Part shown: positions 27,617-35,728 of the stretch, piece after piece
How the letters are laid out: each line of letters begins with the position of its first letter
Position numbering within the stretch: position 1 is the first letter of the stretch
Assembly (NCBI RefSeq): GCF_017875315.1
Contig: NZ_JAGGMM010000003.1
Location: 554,851-618,850 of the forward strand
Source: Methanomicrobium sp. W14
Lineage (GTDB): Archaea > Halobacteriota > Methanomicrobia > Methanomicrobiales > Methanomicrobiaceae
DNA length: 64,000 nt
Reading direction: 5' to 3'
The notes under the pieces: generated by a model
Told to the model about the DNA's origin: nothing
Seen by the model: only the letters and a program-made list of their open reading frames with translations
Databases searched by the model: none
Program-made: the position numbers and the translations under genes

Positions 27617-29010
27617 AAGAGATTACAATAAGCCCGGTGACAAGAATCGAAGGGCATGCAAACGTAAGAATTTACCTCGATGAGCAGAACAGGGTAAATT
27701 CCGCACATTTTCAGGTCGTTGAGCTGAGGGGATTCGAGAAGTTTCTCATAGGCTCCGCAGTAGAGGAGGCATTGAGGATTACCCCCAGGATATGCGGTAT
27801 ATGCCCTGTATCTCATCATGTAGCGGCAGCAAAAGCCTGCGATGAAATATTCGGGGTAAAACCTCCGGAAACAGGCAGGATGCTTCGTGAACTTCTGATG
27901 AACGGCCAGTTCATACATTCGCATTCACTTCACTTCTTCATGCTTGCCTCACCTGACTTTCTCATAGGAAGCGATGCACCGGCATCTGACAGAAGCGTAG
28001 TGGGGCTTATCAAAAAAGCGCCTGATATCGCAAAAAAGGCCATTGAAATAAGAAAATTTGGCCAGAGGCTTACCGAGGCCATCGGCGCAAAACCAATTCA
28101 CCCTTCAACCTGCGTCCCGGGAGGCATTTCATGCCGGCTTTCAGAAGAAAAACGCTCGGAACTTCTGGATATGGCAAAAAAATCCCTTGAAATTGCAAAA
28201 GAGGGCTGGGAAACCGCAAAAAGTGTCCTCGACAAAACCGACCTTACTCTCGGCGCTGTCGAGACCTCCTTTGTGGGAATGTCAAAAGACAATAAATTCT
28301 CTATATACGACGGTCCCGTGAACGTTATCGGAAAGGGCAGGGAGCAAAAGGGAAACTTTTCAGGAACGGACTACCTTGACTACATAGAAGAATATTCCGA
28401 GGACTGGTCATACCTGAAATTTTCAAGACTTAAATCAGGCGATTATTACCGTGTCGGGCCCCTTGCAAGGCTCAATATAATCAAAAGCATGGGAACGCCC
28501 CTTGCAGACTCAGCCCTTTTTGAGTACAGGTCGGTTTTCGGGGAGTTCACCCAGACGACGCTTGCATACAACATCGCACGCTACATAGAACTCCTTTCAT
28601 GCTGCGAAAATGCAGTCACCCTGCTTTCAGACCTAAAAATATGCGGAGACGACATCCGTGCAGAGCCTGGAGGGATTGCAAAAAAAAGAGGTGTAGGAAT
28701 AATAGAAGCCCCGAGAGGAACCCTTATTCATGACTATACTGTCGACGACAACGGATTTATCACTAAATGCAATCTAATCGTCGCGACATGCCAGAACAAT
28801 TACGCAATGGACAGAGGGGTCGAGGATGCGGCAAGAAAAGTCATTTCAGGCGGGGTTCTAAGTGAAACCGCTTCAAACAGGATAGAAACCGTGATACGGG
28901 CATACGATCCCTGTATTTCCTGTGCGACTCATGCAATCGGAAAAATGCCCATATCAATCGAGGTTTTACACGACAGGAATAAACCTGAGAAAGGTCCAAG
29001 AGAAATTTAG
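27613..29010 (+). CDS. [NiFe] hydrogenase large subunit, Mvh-like (group 3)
   Basis: 465 residues. The N-terminal nickel ligands are in RICGICPVSHH (Cys61, Cys64) and the C-terminal ones in DPCISCATH (Cys434, Cys437, His440). A 25-residue tail follows His440 and should be removed by a maturation protease such as the one at 23106. RIEGHANVRIYL at the start is typical. All four metal-binding cysteines are present, so it looks catalytically competent. It is cytoplasmic. It is followed by two roadblock-type genes in the same direction, which is not the usual Mvh or Frh operon layout. Confidence 0.92.
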   Translation: MKEITISPVTRIEGHANVRIYLDEQNRVNSAHFQVVELRGFEKFLIGSAVEEALRITPRICGICPVSHHVAAAKACDEIFGVKPPETGRMLRELLMNGQFIHSHSLHFFMLASPDFLIGSDAPASDRSVVGLIKKAPDIAKKAIEIRKFGQRLTEAIGAKPIHPSTCVPGGISCRLSEEKRSELLDMAKKSLEIAKEGWETAKSVLDKTDLTLGAVETSFVGMSKDNKFSIYDGPVNVIGKGREQKGNFSGTDYLDYIEEYSEDWSYLKFSRLKSGDYYRVGPLARLNIIKSMGTPLADSALFEYRSVFGEFTQTTLAYNIARYIELLSCCENAVTLLSDLKICGDDIRAEPGGIAKKRGVGIIEAPRGTLIHDYTVDDNGFITKCNLIVATCQNNYAMDRGVEDAARKVISGGVLSETASNRIETVIRAYDPCISCATHAIGKMPISIEVLHDRNKPEKGPREI

Positions 29011-29018
29011 GGATTATT

Positions 29019-29366
29019 ATGTTAAAGCAGATACTTAACGAATTCCTGCAGATTAACGGGGTTACCGCTGCGGTTATCGCAGGAAGAGACGGATTTGTCA
29101 TAGAAAGTGCGGTTTCAGGCGACGTCGACATAGAGGCGCTTGGTGCGATGGCGTCAACCGGTCTCGGGACGTCTGAGGCCATGAGCCGTGAACTTGGAAA
29201 AGAGGTCATGAACCAGATAATAGTGGAACTCGAGGAAGGCCCTATTCTCATATCACCTCTGTCCGAAGACGAGCTTATCGCGATAGTCGCCGAGAAAGGC
29301 GTCAACGTGGGACTTTTAAGATATGAGCTCAAGAAAAACCGTGAAAGAATAGTTGCAGCACTATGA
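29019..29366 (+). CDS. Roadblock/LC7-domain protein
   Basis: 115 residues forming a single roadblock domain: LNEFLQINGVTAAVIAGRDGFVIES, a central helix rich in alanine and serine, then PILISPLSEDELIAIVAEKG and VGLLRYELKK. Roadblock proteins form dimers that regulate GTPases or act as scaffolds. It begins nine bases after the hydrogenase large subunit and overlaps the next gene by four bases, so it belongs to the same transcript. No small GTPase is encoded nearby; the MinD ATPase at 24846 could be its partner. This is inference. Confidence 0.8.
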   Translation: MLKQILNEFLQINGVTAAVIAGRDGFVIESAVSGDVDIEALGAMASTGLGTSEAMSRELGKEVMNQIIVELEEGPILISPLSEDELIAIVAEKGVNVGLLRYELKKNRERIVAAL

Positions 29367-30040
29367 GTTCCGGACTTCCTGAAGGCGAGAAGATTGCTGC
29401 AGTGCAGATATCCCCGGACAGGCTATCCGGATTTATCACAAATTTCAGCGGCTGCGTAAGAACAGAAAGAGACGACCGTAAGGGCTTTCTGCTTGTGGAA
29501 AAAGGAAAACCCGTGGCCGCAGCATACACCTCGGGCGGAAGAGATTTTTCAGGCAACAGCGCTTACGAAATGATTCTGGATGAGGTGTTACTGGACTGCA
29601 TATTAAATGCCTATACTGAAGAGGAGCTTGAAACTGCAAAGAGCGGTTTAAAAAGTGATTTTTTGGTATCTGAAGAAGAAATGACTCCGGGAAAAAAAGG
29701 AGACATACTGTCCCCGGATACGCTTTCATCAGTCATGCGCCAGCCGGGTGTCATTGCGGTTTCGGTCATATTCGAAGGTTTTGCACTCCAGTCCCTTGGA
29801 GACGCCGACTTTGAACATGTCGCGGCTGTAACAGAAGACCTCGTCCGTGCGGGGTCAAAGATAACAGGCGACCTCATGATGGGCTCGTTAAACCAGCTCC
29901 TTTTAGAGACACCAAACGGGAAACTTATCGTTGCACCTGTAAACGAGCTCTACATCTGTGTCCTTGCAGAAAAAAATGCGAACCTTGGTCTTATAAGACT
30001 TGCACTGCAGTCCGTAAGATACGACAACAGCGAAGATTAA
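29363..30040 (+). CDS. Two-domain protein: DUF2226-like plus roadblock
   Basis: 225 residues. The N-terminal part (LSGFITNFSGCVRTE, KGFLLVEKGKPVAAAY) resembles the module at 23676. The C-terminal part from about 115 is a roadblock-type domain (MRQPGVIAVSVIFEGFAL, GKLIVAPVNELYICVLA, NLGLIRLAL) similar to the 29019 protein. The cluster thus ends with a protein combining the modules of its first and penultimate genes. The start overlaps 29019-29366 by four bases. After the stop there is a short A- and T-rich convergent region before nadC. Confidence 0.65.
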   Translation: MSSGLPEGEKIAAVQISPDRLSGFITNFSGCVRTERDDRKGFLLVEKGKPVAAAYTSGGRDFSGNSAYEMILDEVLLDCILNAYTEEELETAKSGLKSDFLVSEEEMTPGKKGDILSPDTLSSVMRQPGVIAVSVIFEGFALQSLGDADFEHVAAVTEDLVRAGSKITGDLMMGSLNQLLLETPNGKLIVAPVNELYICVLAEKNANLGLIRLALQSVRYDNSED

Positions 30041-30080
30041 GGAAATATAAAAAAATTCAGAACCAAAAAAAATAATTTTT

Positions 30081-30944
30081 TCAGATATTTATTTTCAGGG
30101 TCTTTACCGCGGGTTTTATTTCAAGTGACACGTCAAGGTTTTTCACCGAGTGGGTAAGCGACCCCATGCTTATCCTGTCCACTCCCTCGACTGCATAGGA
30201 AATGACGGTTTCGCTTGTTATTCCCCCGGAGACCTCTATCACAACGTCTTTCAGCAGACCTTTGCTTTTGAGGGCACCCACAGTTTCAGAAACCGCTTCA
30301 GGGGTCATATTGTCAAAAAGTATTATATCGGCACCCGCTTCTGCGGCGGACAGGGCGTCTTTTTTATTTTCAACCTCAACCTCAACTTTTTTGTAAGAGG
30401 TGTATTCTTTTGCCTTTTTAACCGCCTCTTTAAGCGGGCATAAAACAAGGTGGTTGTCCTTTATCAGAAACCCGTCTGAAAGGTTTGACCTGTGCGGGTC
30501 ACCACCGCCGAGAATTATTGCTTTTTTGTCTATTTCACGGCATCCGGGCGATGTTTTTCTCGTCCCGCATATCCTGAGTGACGGGTTTTTTTTCTTTACG
30601 GCAGCTGAGATTTCTGCGGTTTTTGTTGCAATTCCGCTCATTCTCCCGATAACGTTAAGGGCTGTCCTTTCTCCTGCAAGGACAGATCTTGAACTTCCTG
30701 AAAGTGTCATCAGTACGTCTCCGAAGGCAACCCTTTCGGAGTCCCTCTTTTTAAGCTCGGCCTCAACGCCAAGATAAGAAAAAATCCGGCAGGCCTCAAA
30801 AAGACCTGCTATTACACCGCTCTCCTTTGAAATTATCTGAGCATGCACAGGCACATCCGGGACAACAGCATCAGACGTTATGTCTCCTCCGGAAAGGTCT
30901 TCTTCAAGGTAAAAGAGGAGGCTTTTTGATATAGGAACCGGCAT
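30081..30944 (-). CDS. nadC: Nicotinate-nucleotide pyrophosphorylase (quinolinate phosphoribosyltransferase)
   Basis: 287 residues. It converts quinolinate and PRPP to nicotinate mononucleotide in NAD synthesis. Visible family features are LEEDLSGGDITSDA at the start, GERTALNVIGRMSGIAT, the TRKTSPGCREIDKKA active-site region, GGGDPHRSNLSDGFLIKDNH, and the C-terminal EVSGGITSETV. It is the last gene of a three-gene NAD operon on the minus strand, six bases after nadA. Confidence 0.95.
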   Translation of the reverse strand: MPVPISKSLLFYLEEDLSGGDITSDAVVPDVPVHAQIISKESGVIAGLFEACRIFSYLGVEAELKKRDSERVAFGDVLMTLSGSSRSVLAGERTALNVIGRMSGIATKTAEISAAVKKKNPSLRICGTRKTSPGCREIDKKAIILGGGDPHRSNLSDGFLIKDNHLVLCPLKEAVKKAKEYTSYKKVEVEVENKKDALSAAEAGADIILFDNMTPEAVSETVGALKSKGLLKDVVIEVSGGITSETVISYAVEGVDRISMGSLTHSVKNLDVSLEIKPAVKTLKINI

Positions 30945-30950
30945 TTTCCT

Positions 30951-31856
30951 TCACCTCTTTATATCCATCATACGTCTTATTGCACACCCCGCCCTCTTCA
31001 TTATTTCGCCGGGAACGGTTATCTCGGGCCCCTCATCTTCAAGGGACTCTTTAAGCATTTCAGGCGTTATGAGCTTCATGTCTTTGCAGACCGCATCAGG
31101 GAAGGAAAAAAACTCTTTTCCCGGAAACTTCTTTTTCAGCCTGTAGGCCATGTCTTTTTCCGTCAGAACCGCCCATCTCTCAGACCTGCCCGCTTCTCTT
31201 ACCATACCGCCAGTTGATGCTACGAGACTGCATTTGTCCCGGACTTCTTTTGAGCATTCGGGGTGGCAGACAGCAGTATAACCATTTTTTTTCGCGTCTT
31301 CTGCATCTGAGGGCTTGAATACCATATGGACCGGGCAGTGACCGTTCTTTGGAACAGGAATAATAGTCTTTTCAGGGACGTTTTCCGCAACCCACGAAGC
31401 AAGGTTTGAGTCAGGTCCGAAGAGTATCGTATCGCTTTTAAGAGACCTGCATACCTGGACAGCATTTGCCGACGTACAGGTTATGTCTGCTTCCGCCTTG
31501 CACCCTGCCGTTGAATTAACATAGAGGACGACCTCTGCACCCGGATGCGCCTCTTTTGCCTTACGGACGGCTTCAGGCGTCAGAAAGTCCGCGAGAGGGC
31601 ATCCTGCGTCCTTTGCCGGGAGGATTACTTTTTTCCCCGGGTTTAAAATTTTGGCTGTCTCAGCCATGAACATAACACCGCACAGAACTATTATGTCCTC
31701 TTTCGCCTCCCTTGCCTTTATTGCAAGCTCAAGGCTGTCTCCCGTAAAGTCAGCCAGGTCCTGTATCTCCGGGGGCTGGTAGTTGTGCACGAGAACTACT
31801 GCATTCTTCTCTTTTTTCAGCCTTTTTATGTCATCTGCTATAGTCATGGTCTGCAT
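30951..31856 (-). CDS. nadA: Quinolinate synthase
   Basis: 301 residues. It condenses iminoaspartate with dihydroxyacetone phosphate to give quinolinate, using a [4Fe-4S] cluster. Conserved segments include VHNYQPPEIQDLADFTGDSL, GVMFMAETAKILNP, YVNSTAGCKAEADITCTS, HPECSKEVRDK and the C-terminal RAGCAIRRMM. Three cluster cysteines fit in these segments (KDAGCP and CKAEADIT, HPEC, RAGC). The start overlaps the nadX stop (TGATG). A second in-frame ATG lies three codons on. It is preceded by nadX and followed by nadC. Confidence 0.95.
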   Translation of the reverse strand: MQTMTIADDIKRLKKEKNAVVLVHNYQPPEIQDLADFTGDSLELAIKAREAKEDIIVLCGVMFMAETAKILNPGKKVILPAKDAGCPLADFLTPEAVRKAKEAHPGAEVVLYVNSTAGCKAEADITCTSANAVQVCRSLKSDTILFGPDSNLASWVAENVPEKTIIPVPKNGHCPVHMVFKPSDAEDAKKNGYTAVCHPECSKEVRDKCSLVASTGGMVREAGRSERWAVLTEKDMAYRLKKKFPGKEFFSFPDAVCKDMKLITPEMLKESLEDEGPEITVPGEIMKRAGCAIRRMMDIKR

Positions 31857-32614
31857 CAGGTTCCTATTATCAGCGGTTTTTCAAGGTTTTTCAGGAGGAC
31901 TATTATCGAAAGGGCCGCAAGGTAGCTTGTCGCCGGGTTCTGGGGCGAGGGATTGTTCTCTATCTTCAGGTAAAAGTTGCCGAAATCCCCTTCAGCAAAT
32001 ATCTCATGCGTGTTTTTTTCGACAGCCGGGTCTGCCCAGAGTTCGACGTCCACTTCACGCCCTGACGCAAGTTCAAGCGCTATTGCTACATTGATGTTCT
32101 TCGGAAACTTCTTTATGCACTCGTCAGCCCTTCCTGAAAAGACAAGAGTCCTCTCTTTTGTATCCACTCTAAGTGAACGCGGGTTTTTGGTAGTCCTTAA
32201 AAGGAGTTTTGAAAGCTTTGATATCTGGCCTATCTTGAGGTTGTCAATGCCCATTACGGCACCGCTCGGGATTCTTATCTTCCTGTTATTTTCGCCGGCA
32301 ACAGATACAAGGCGGTCTTTGAACTCGCTGTCAGACAAAGCACCTACAGAAAGGATTACTATATCCTTTCCGGACAAGAGCACTTCCTCCGCATGTTCGT
32401 ATACCGCACTTACAGAAGCGGCTTCAACGACTATATCAATGTCCTGTGCCAGAAAATCCTCAAAATTTTCACAGGCCACAGCACCTGTTGCACCGGCAAG
32501 GCGCTTTGCACTGGAGTATGCAGAGTCATAAACGGCTTTAATATTAATTCCGTTTTTCTTTTCCGCAATTATTCCTCCGACATTTCCGCAGCCAAGCAGA
32601 CCGACACGCATCAT
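31856..32614 (-). CDS. nadX: L-aspartate dehydrogenase (iminoaspartate-forming)
   Basis: 252 residues. N-terminal Rossmann motif GLLGCGNVGGIIAEK, an EAASVSAVYEHAEEVL segment and the RIPSGAVMGIDNLKIG stretch are typical of archaeal and Thermotoga-type aspartate dehydrogenase. It supplies iminoaspartate for NadA in place of oxidase NadB. It is the first gene of the nadX-nadA-nadC operon. A second ATG one codon downstream is equally possible as the start. Confidence 0.92.
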   Translation of the reverse strand: MMRVGLLGCGNVGGIIAEKKNGINIKAVYDSAYSSAKRLAGATGAVACENFEDFLAQDIDIVVEAASVSAVYEHAEEVLLSGKDIVILSVGALSDSEFKDRLVSVAGENNRKIRIPSGAVMGIDNLKIGQISKLSKLLLRTTKNPRSLRVDTKERTLVFSGRADECIKKFPKNINVAIALELASGREVDVELWADPAVEKNTHEIFAEGDFGNFYLKIENNPSPQNPATSYLAALSIIVLLKNLEKPLIIGT

Positions 32615-32811
32615 TGTAGTGTATAAGTGGGAACTTCTGATTAATCATTCTTATGATTGTTCCCATATTTTCATGATCTAAGGTAAATTTGTTTGTTTTT
32701 ACCTAAGATGAAATTGTTGAGGAAACCAGTGTTTATCTAAGAAAACGAAAAAAAACAAAGGAAATAAAAAGAATATTGGTTTTATTTGAGGGTATTCCTA
32801 AAAAACCCTCA

Positions 32812-33681
32812 TTCAGCTCTTAAAGCCTCAATCGGGTCCATTTTCGCCGCACTCCATGCGGGATAGACACCTGATATTATATCAGATTATCATACCTACA
32901 AACATTACTATCGGGACGTACATTATGCTTGAGATGTCAAAGAAGTACTCCGTTGTCCCGAGCATCAGATAGGTAAGTGCATATCCGCCGACAAAGCTTA
33001 ACAGTGCACCGATTCCTGAACCTATAAGGCCTAGAATTGCGGATTCATACAGAAACATCCACCTTATTTCAGAGCGTCTCGTGCCTATGCTCCTAAGGAT
33101 ACCTATCTCTTTAACCCTCTCTCCTCAAGAATGCCAGTTACACGCACCTTGGTCTGCGAGCCGTCTTCGTCACCTACCTTTATGTGGCTCCCACATTGAG
33201 GTCATACCTGTCGGCAAGAGTAGGTCCTATAACGACACCGTTATCCCCCGTAGGGAAATTTCCCTCTTCAACGTCGACAATATTTTCCACAGATGCCATA
33301 TCAGCGCCGTAGATTGTCGAATGGCCTTTTTCTGATCTCACATATATCGTATCCGAGTCAGAATGCATGGCAATAAAGTCGCATTTGCAGTTCGCCGAAG
33401 CGACAACTTTGTCTATTTTCTGAAGCTGTTTCTTTGAGATATAACTCTCATCATCGTTTCCGCCACCAAACATACCGCCTCCGCCCCCGGGAGAGCATAA
33501 TAAAATTTCCCGACTCAGAAAGCTCTGCTGTAACGGAAAGAGTCATATTTGCACCGGGGATACCTATGGAAATGATTGCGACGACACCAATTACAATTCC
33601 TATTGCTGCAAGAAGTGACCTTGTGAAATGAAGACTAACATTTCTAATGGACAGGTCAAAGAATATATCGTCCAGAATCAT
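32812..33681 (-). pseudogene. Decayed MacB/FtsX-type ABC transporter permease
   Basis: Reading the minus strand from ATG 33681, an N-terminal helix (FTRSLLAAIGIVIGVVAIISI) and extracytoplasmic segment (ANMTLSVTAELSESGNF) run into a frameshift near 33480. The frame resumes (SYISKKQLQKIDKVVAS) and breaks again near 33190 at the end of LNVGAT. The chain then jumps from a GILEER segment straight to VKEIGILRSIG near 33100, so the middle of the gene is deleted. The C-terminal end (SAAKMDPIEALRAE) is out of frame near 32880. At least three frame breaks plus one internal deletion leave no functional product. Confidence 0.85.
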
Positions 33682-34317
33682 TTTTTTATCCTCCCGTCAG
33701 CAAAGATAATCTTCTTTTTGGCGTATTCGACTGTATCTTCATCATGAGTGACCATTACAATCGTTCTGCCCCGATAAGGTCTGAAAGCATCTCCATTATC
33801 TGGACACTGGTCTTTGAATCCAGATTTCCGGTAGGTTCATCGCACAAAAGAATTTTGGGGTCATTTACAATTGCACGTGCAATTGCGACCCTCTGTTGCT
33901 GACCGCCTGAAATTTCATTTGGCCTGTGATAAATTCTCGTTTCGTCAAGCCCGACCATTTTAAGAAGTTTTCCCGGGTATCCGGTATCGTCTCTCTTCCT
34001 GTATTTTAGAATCATCGGATATTCCACATTCTCTTTTAAGTCAAGAAGTGGAATCAGGTTGAATTTCTGGAAAATGTAACCCATCTTATCCCTTCTTAAG
34101 TCCGTAAGTTCGTCGTCGGAAAGAGTACCTACATCTTTTCCGTCGATTTAAAGTTTACCTGACGTCGGAACGTCAAGGCATCCAATCTGGTTAAGCAGAG
34201 TGGACTTCCCGGACCCTGAAGGACCCATGATTGCAACAAACTCCCTTCATATATCTCAAATACTTTTTTTAATTTTAACAGGGACAACCTGAAAATCGGA
34301 TTTTTCGGTTGCATCAT
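33678..34317 (-). pseudogene. Decayed ABC transporter ATPase (MacB/LolD type)
   Basis: The ATPase reads from ATG 34317 on the minus strand. A one-base loss near 34250 shifts the frame before the Walker A, which survives as [18 protein letters not shown] in another frame. An in-frame TAA follows at about 34149-34151, where lysine is expected. The middle is intact ([31 protein letters not shown]). Another frameshift near 33757 separates the last 25 residues (MVTHDEDTVEYAKK). It overlaps the permease remnant (ATGA), as an operon would. It is clearly inactive. Confidence 0.87.
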
Positions 34318-34520
34318 TACAACATAAATTCTGTTGTAATGTTGTATCCGGTTGTTTTATTTGCAAACATCAGTCTTATCGTCTGTGCAAGATAAACAGT
34401 CTTTTTTCTGCGGGCTGTAAATTTTACGTCAATTCCTTTTCTGGAAGAGATGCCAGGGATCGGCGGACGCCTTAACCTGATGGGGATGTTCACTACATCC
34501 GCCTCCTGTCTGTGTGGCAT
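34317..34520 (-). pseudogene. Remnant of a surface protein upstream of the ABC exporter
   Basis: A 67-codon open frame ends in TTGYNITTEFML just as the ATPase begins (TAATG). In related archaeal exporters the gene at this place encodes a COG1361-like or S-layer-like extracytoplasmic protein, and this piece has the beta-rich NIPIRLR and IDVKFTA pattern. The start codon falls in an arginine-rich stretch that looks frame-shifted. I interpret it as the 3' end of a decayed third gene of the exporter operon. Confidence 0.45.
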
Positions 34521-34914
34521 GTTTTACAACATGTTATCAATATGTTACTATGCCTACGGTTACATGATATGCTTATCTTGTAGAATACATTGAATTGCAG
34601 TGATTCAGGGATTATTGTCAATATTTTATAAATTCTTATTTTTAATCTTAAAAAAGGACAGTCCGACAACAGAGTGATACTTAAACAATTCCATTTAATA
34701 TCAGGCAGTAACTCATTTTTCTCAAAAGAGAGATTCCTTTTTGCGACAACTGCTTTTTTCTCAAAACCTGTAAGATAAGGAAAAAATGTCAAACAAAAAC
34801 GTAAAAAATACCTGAAAATAACATTTTTTTAAACTATCTCTTTTACAGATAATTCAAAACACCAGAAATTAAGATAAACAAAAAAAGCTTTTTCTGCGTT
34901 ATTCTAATGGTAAC
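34521..34914. other. Intergenic region between exporter remnants and 5S rRNA
   Basis: About 390 AT-rich bases with no intact gene. On the minus strand the sequence just after the 5S gene contains the palindrome AAAAAGCTTTTT and a T7 run (about 34880-34891), a plausible terminator for the 5S transcript. Decayed exporter-operon sequence may extend into this region. Confidence 0.4.
34880..34891 (-). terminator. T-rich terminator after the orphan 5S gene
   Basis: On the minus strand the sequence runs AAAAAGCTTTTTTTG about 25 bases after the 5S 3' end. It is an oligo-T stretch of the kind archaeal RNA polymerase stops at. Confidence 0.45.
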
Positions 34915-35035
34915 AATTGCAGCGTTAGATGTTTCCCGAGAACTCGCGTATCTCAGTACACCATCTGACGTGAGCAGGCTTAACTGCCGGGTTCGGAATG
35001 AGTCCGGGTGTGTCCCTGCTGCTATGGCCGCAATT
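34915..35035 (-). rRNA. rrf: 5S ribosomal RNA (orphan copy)
   Basis: About 121 bases on the minus strand. The closing helix AATTGCGGC pairs with GCTGCAATT at the two ends with a single G-U wobble. Internal landmarks are ATTCCGAACCCGGCAGTTAAG (here 20 bases of it: TTCCGAACCCGGCAGTTAAG) and GGTGTACTGAGATACGCGAG, the classical 5S loops. Over the 87 comparable bases it is identical to the copy at the window's right edge. No 23S or 16S gene is adjacent. The flanking 55-bp repeats and the tRNA-Cys fragment show that the original order was tRNA-Cys then 5S. Confidence 0.93.
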
Positions 35036-35041
35036 GAATTC

Positions 35042-35225
35042 GGAAATCAAGGATTTCCTGTAAACTCATTATTTCTGACGAAATAATTTCACATTTGGAA
35101 ATCAAGGATTTCCTGTAAACTCATTATTTCTGACGAAATAATTTCACATTTGGAAATCAAGGATTTCCTGTAAACTCATTATTTCTGACGAAATAATTTC
35201 ACATTTGGAAATCAAGGATTTCCTG
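35042..35225. repeat. 55-bp tandem repeat, 3.3 units, each with two perfect hairpins
   Basis: Units at 35042-35096, 35097-35151 and 35152-35206 are identical, with a 19-base partial unit at 35207-35225. Each unit holds GGAAATC-AAG-GATTTCC (7-bp stem, 3-base loop) and TTATTTC-TGAC-GAAATAA (7-bp stem, 4-base loop). The units abut without spacers, so this is not CRISPR. The block lies between the tRNA-Cys 3' fragment and the 5S gene. On the minus strand it would be the leader of the 5S transcript. Confidence 0.95.
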
Positions 35226-35232
35226 CACCTTC

Positions 35233-35252
35233 GAACCTTATGATGAAGGTTC
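35233..35252. repeat. Hairpin at the left edge of the integrated element
   Basis: GAACCTT, a six-base loop, then AAGGTTC forms a 7-bp stem immediately outside the 18-bp attachment copy. It may be a processing or termination signal left from the tRNA-Cys/5S spacer. Confidence 0.4.
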
Positions 35253-35257
35253 TTCAG

Positions 35258-35275
35258 GAAGCCAAGGCCCGGATT
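35258..35275 (-). repeat. Left attachment site: copy of the tRNA-Cys 3' end
   Basis: GAAGCCAAGGCCCGGATT matches the 3' end of the intact tRNA-Cys at 59851-59868 in 17 of 18 positions, in the same orientation. It covers the acceptor strand and part of the T-stem. Homology stops on both sides. Together with the integrase next to the tRNA this marks the ends of a 24.6-kb integration. The single difference (CCGGG here, CTGGG in the intact gene, minus strand) would fall in the T-stem. Confidence 0.7.
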
Positions 35276-35728
35276 CAGGAATCTAAATCCAAATCTTTCG
35301 TATTTAAAAAATTTTAACCTTTGTCTTCTTACTAGTTATACCTCTAAGTTGAAAAATCTTGTGCGCCTTCTAAAAAATTTTAATATAGTCGCTCACCCAC
35401 CGCTTCCTCACTCTGTTCTGCAGCGGGAGGTTCGCGGATCTGGCTCTGGTTGAAATTATCTTAGTCGCCAGAAACAGGCTCGATCTTCTCGCCTGTTACC
35501 GGCCACCCCTTCGCTTTCGGGGATGAGTAAACATCCCCACGCTCCGGGATGACCTATCCCTCCCGCCGCTATTCACGGCTCCTCCCCTCCGGGCAGTGGA
35601 TAAGACAGACAGCTATTAGTCCCGGCGGGCGTAATATAAACCAGCTCAACCGAGGAAAACAAGGCCGGCGTTGCAAAGCGAGACTTGCGAGCGAGCAATC
35701 CCGGCCGATAAAATAAAAAAAGGAGAAT
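35276..35728. other. Non-coding, structured left end of the element
   Basis: About 450 GC-rich bases downstream of ardC without a convincing gene. They contain one copy of a 112-bp repeat (35386-35497) and a perfect hairpin GGGGATG-AGTAAA-CATCCCC near 35519-35538. The sequence TTTAGAAGGCGCA (35362-35374, minus strand) recurs at 58506-58518 near cdc6; chance cannot be excluded. Possible roles are a replication origin, integrase arm sites or a non-coding RNA. Confidence 0.45.
35386..35497 (-). repeat. 112-bp inverted repeat, left copy
   Basis: This is the inverted partner of 38645-38756. The outer 50 bases match at 49 of 50 positions and the other end at 23 of 25, with exactly equal total length. 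The middle is diverged. Read on the minus strand it has the hairpin AACAGGC with GCCTGTT and a second imperfect stem CCTCCCGCTGC with GAAGCGGTGGG. Confidence 0.85.

Noticed and set aside
26699..29010. Standard Mvh-Hdr electron-bifurcating complex
   Set aside because: No mvhD or hdrABC gene is adjacent, and the neighbours are roadblock, MinD and V4R genes instead.
35042..35225. CRISPR array
   Set aside because: The 55-bp units follow each other directly without unique spacers, and no cas genes are in the window.
35362..35374. Shared 13-base motif with 58506-58518 as a paired integrase or origin site
   Set aside because: A 13-base inverted match is expected several times by chance within 25 kb, so it was mentioned only as a note.
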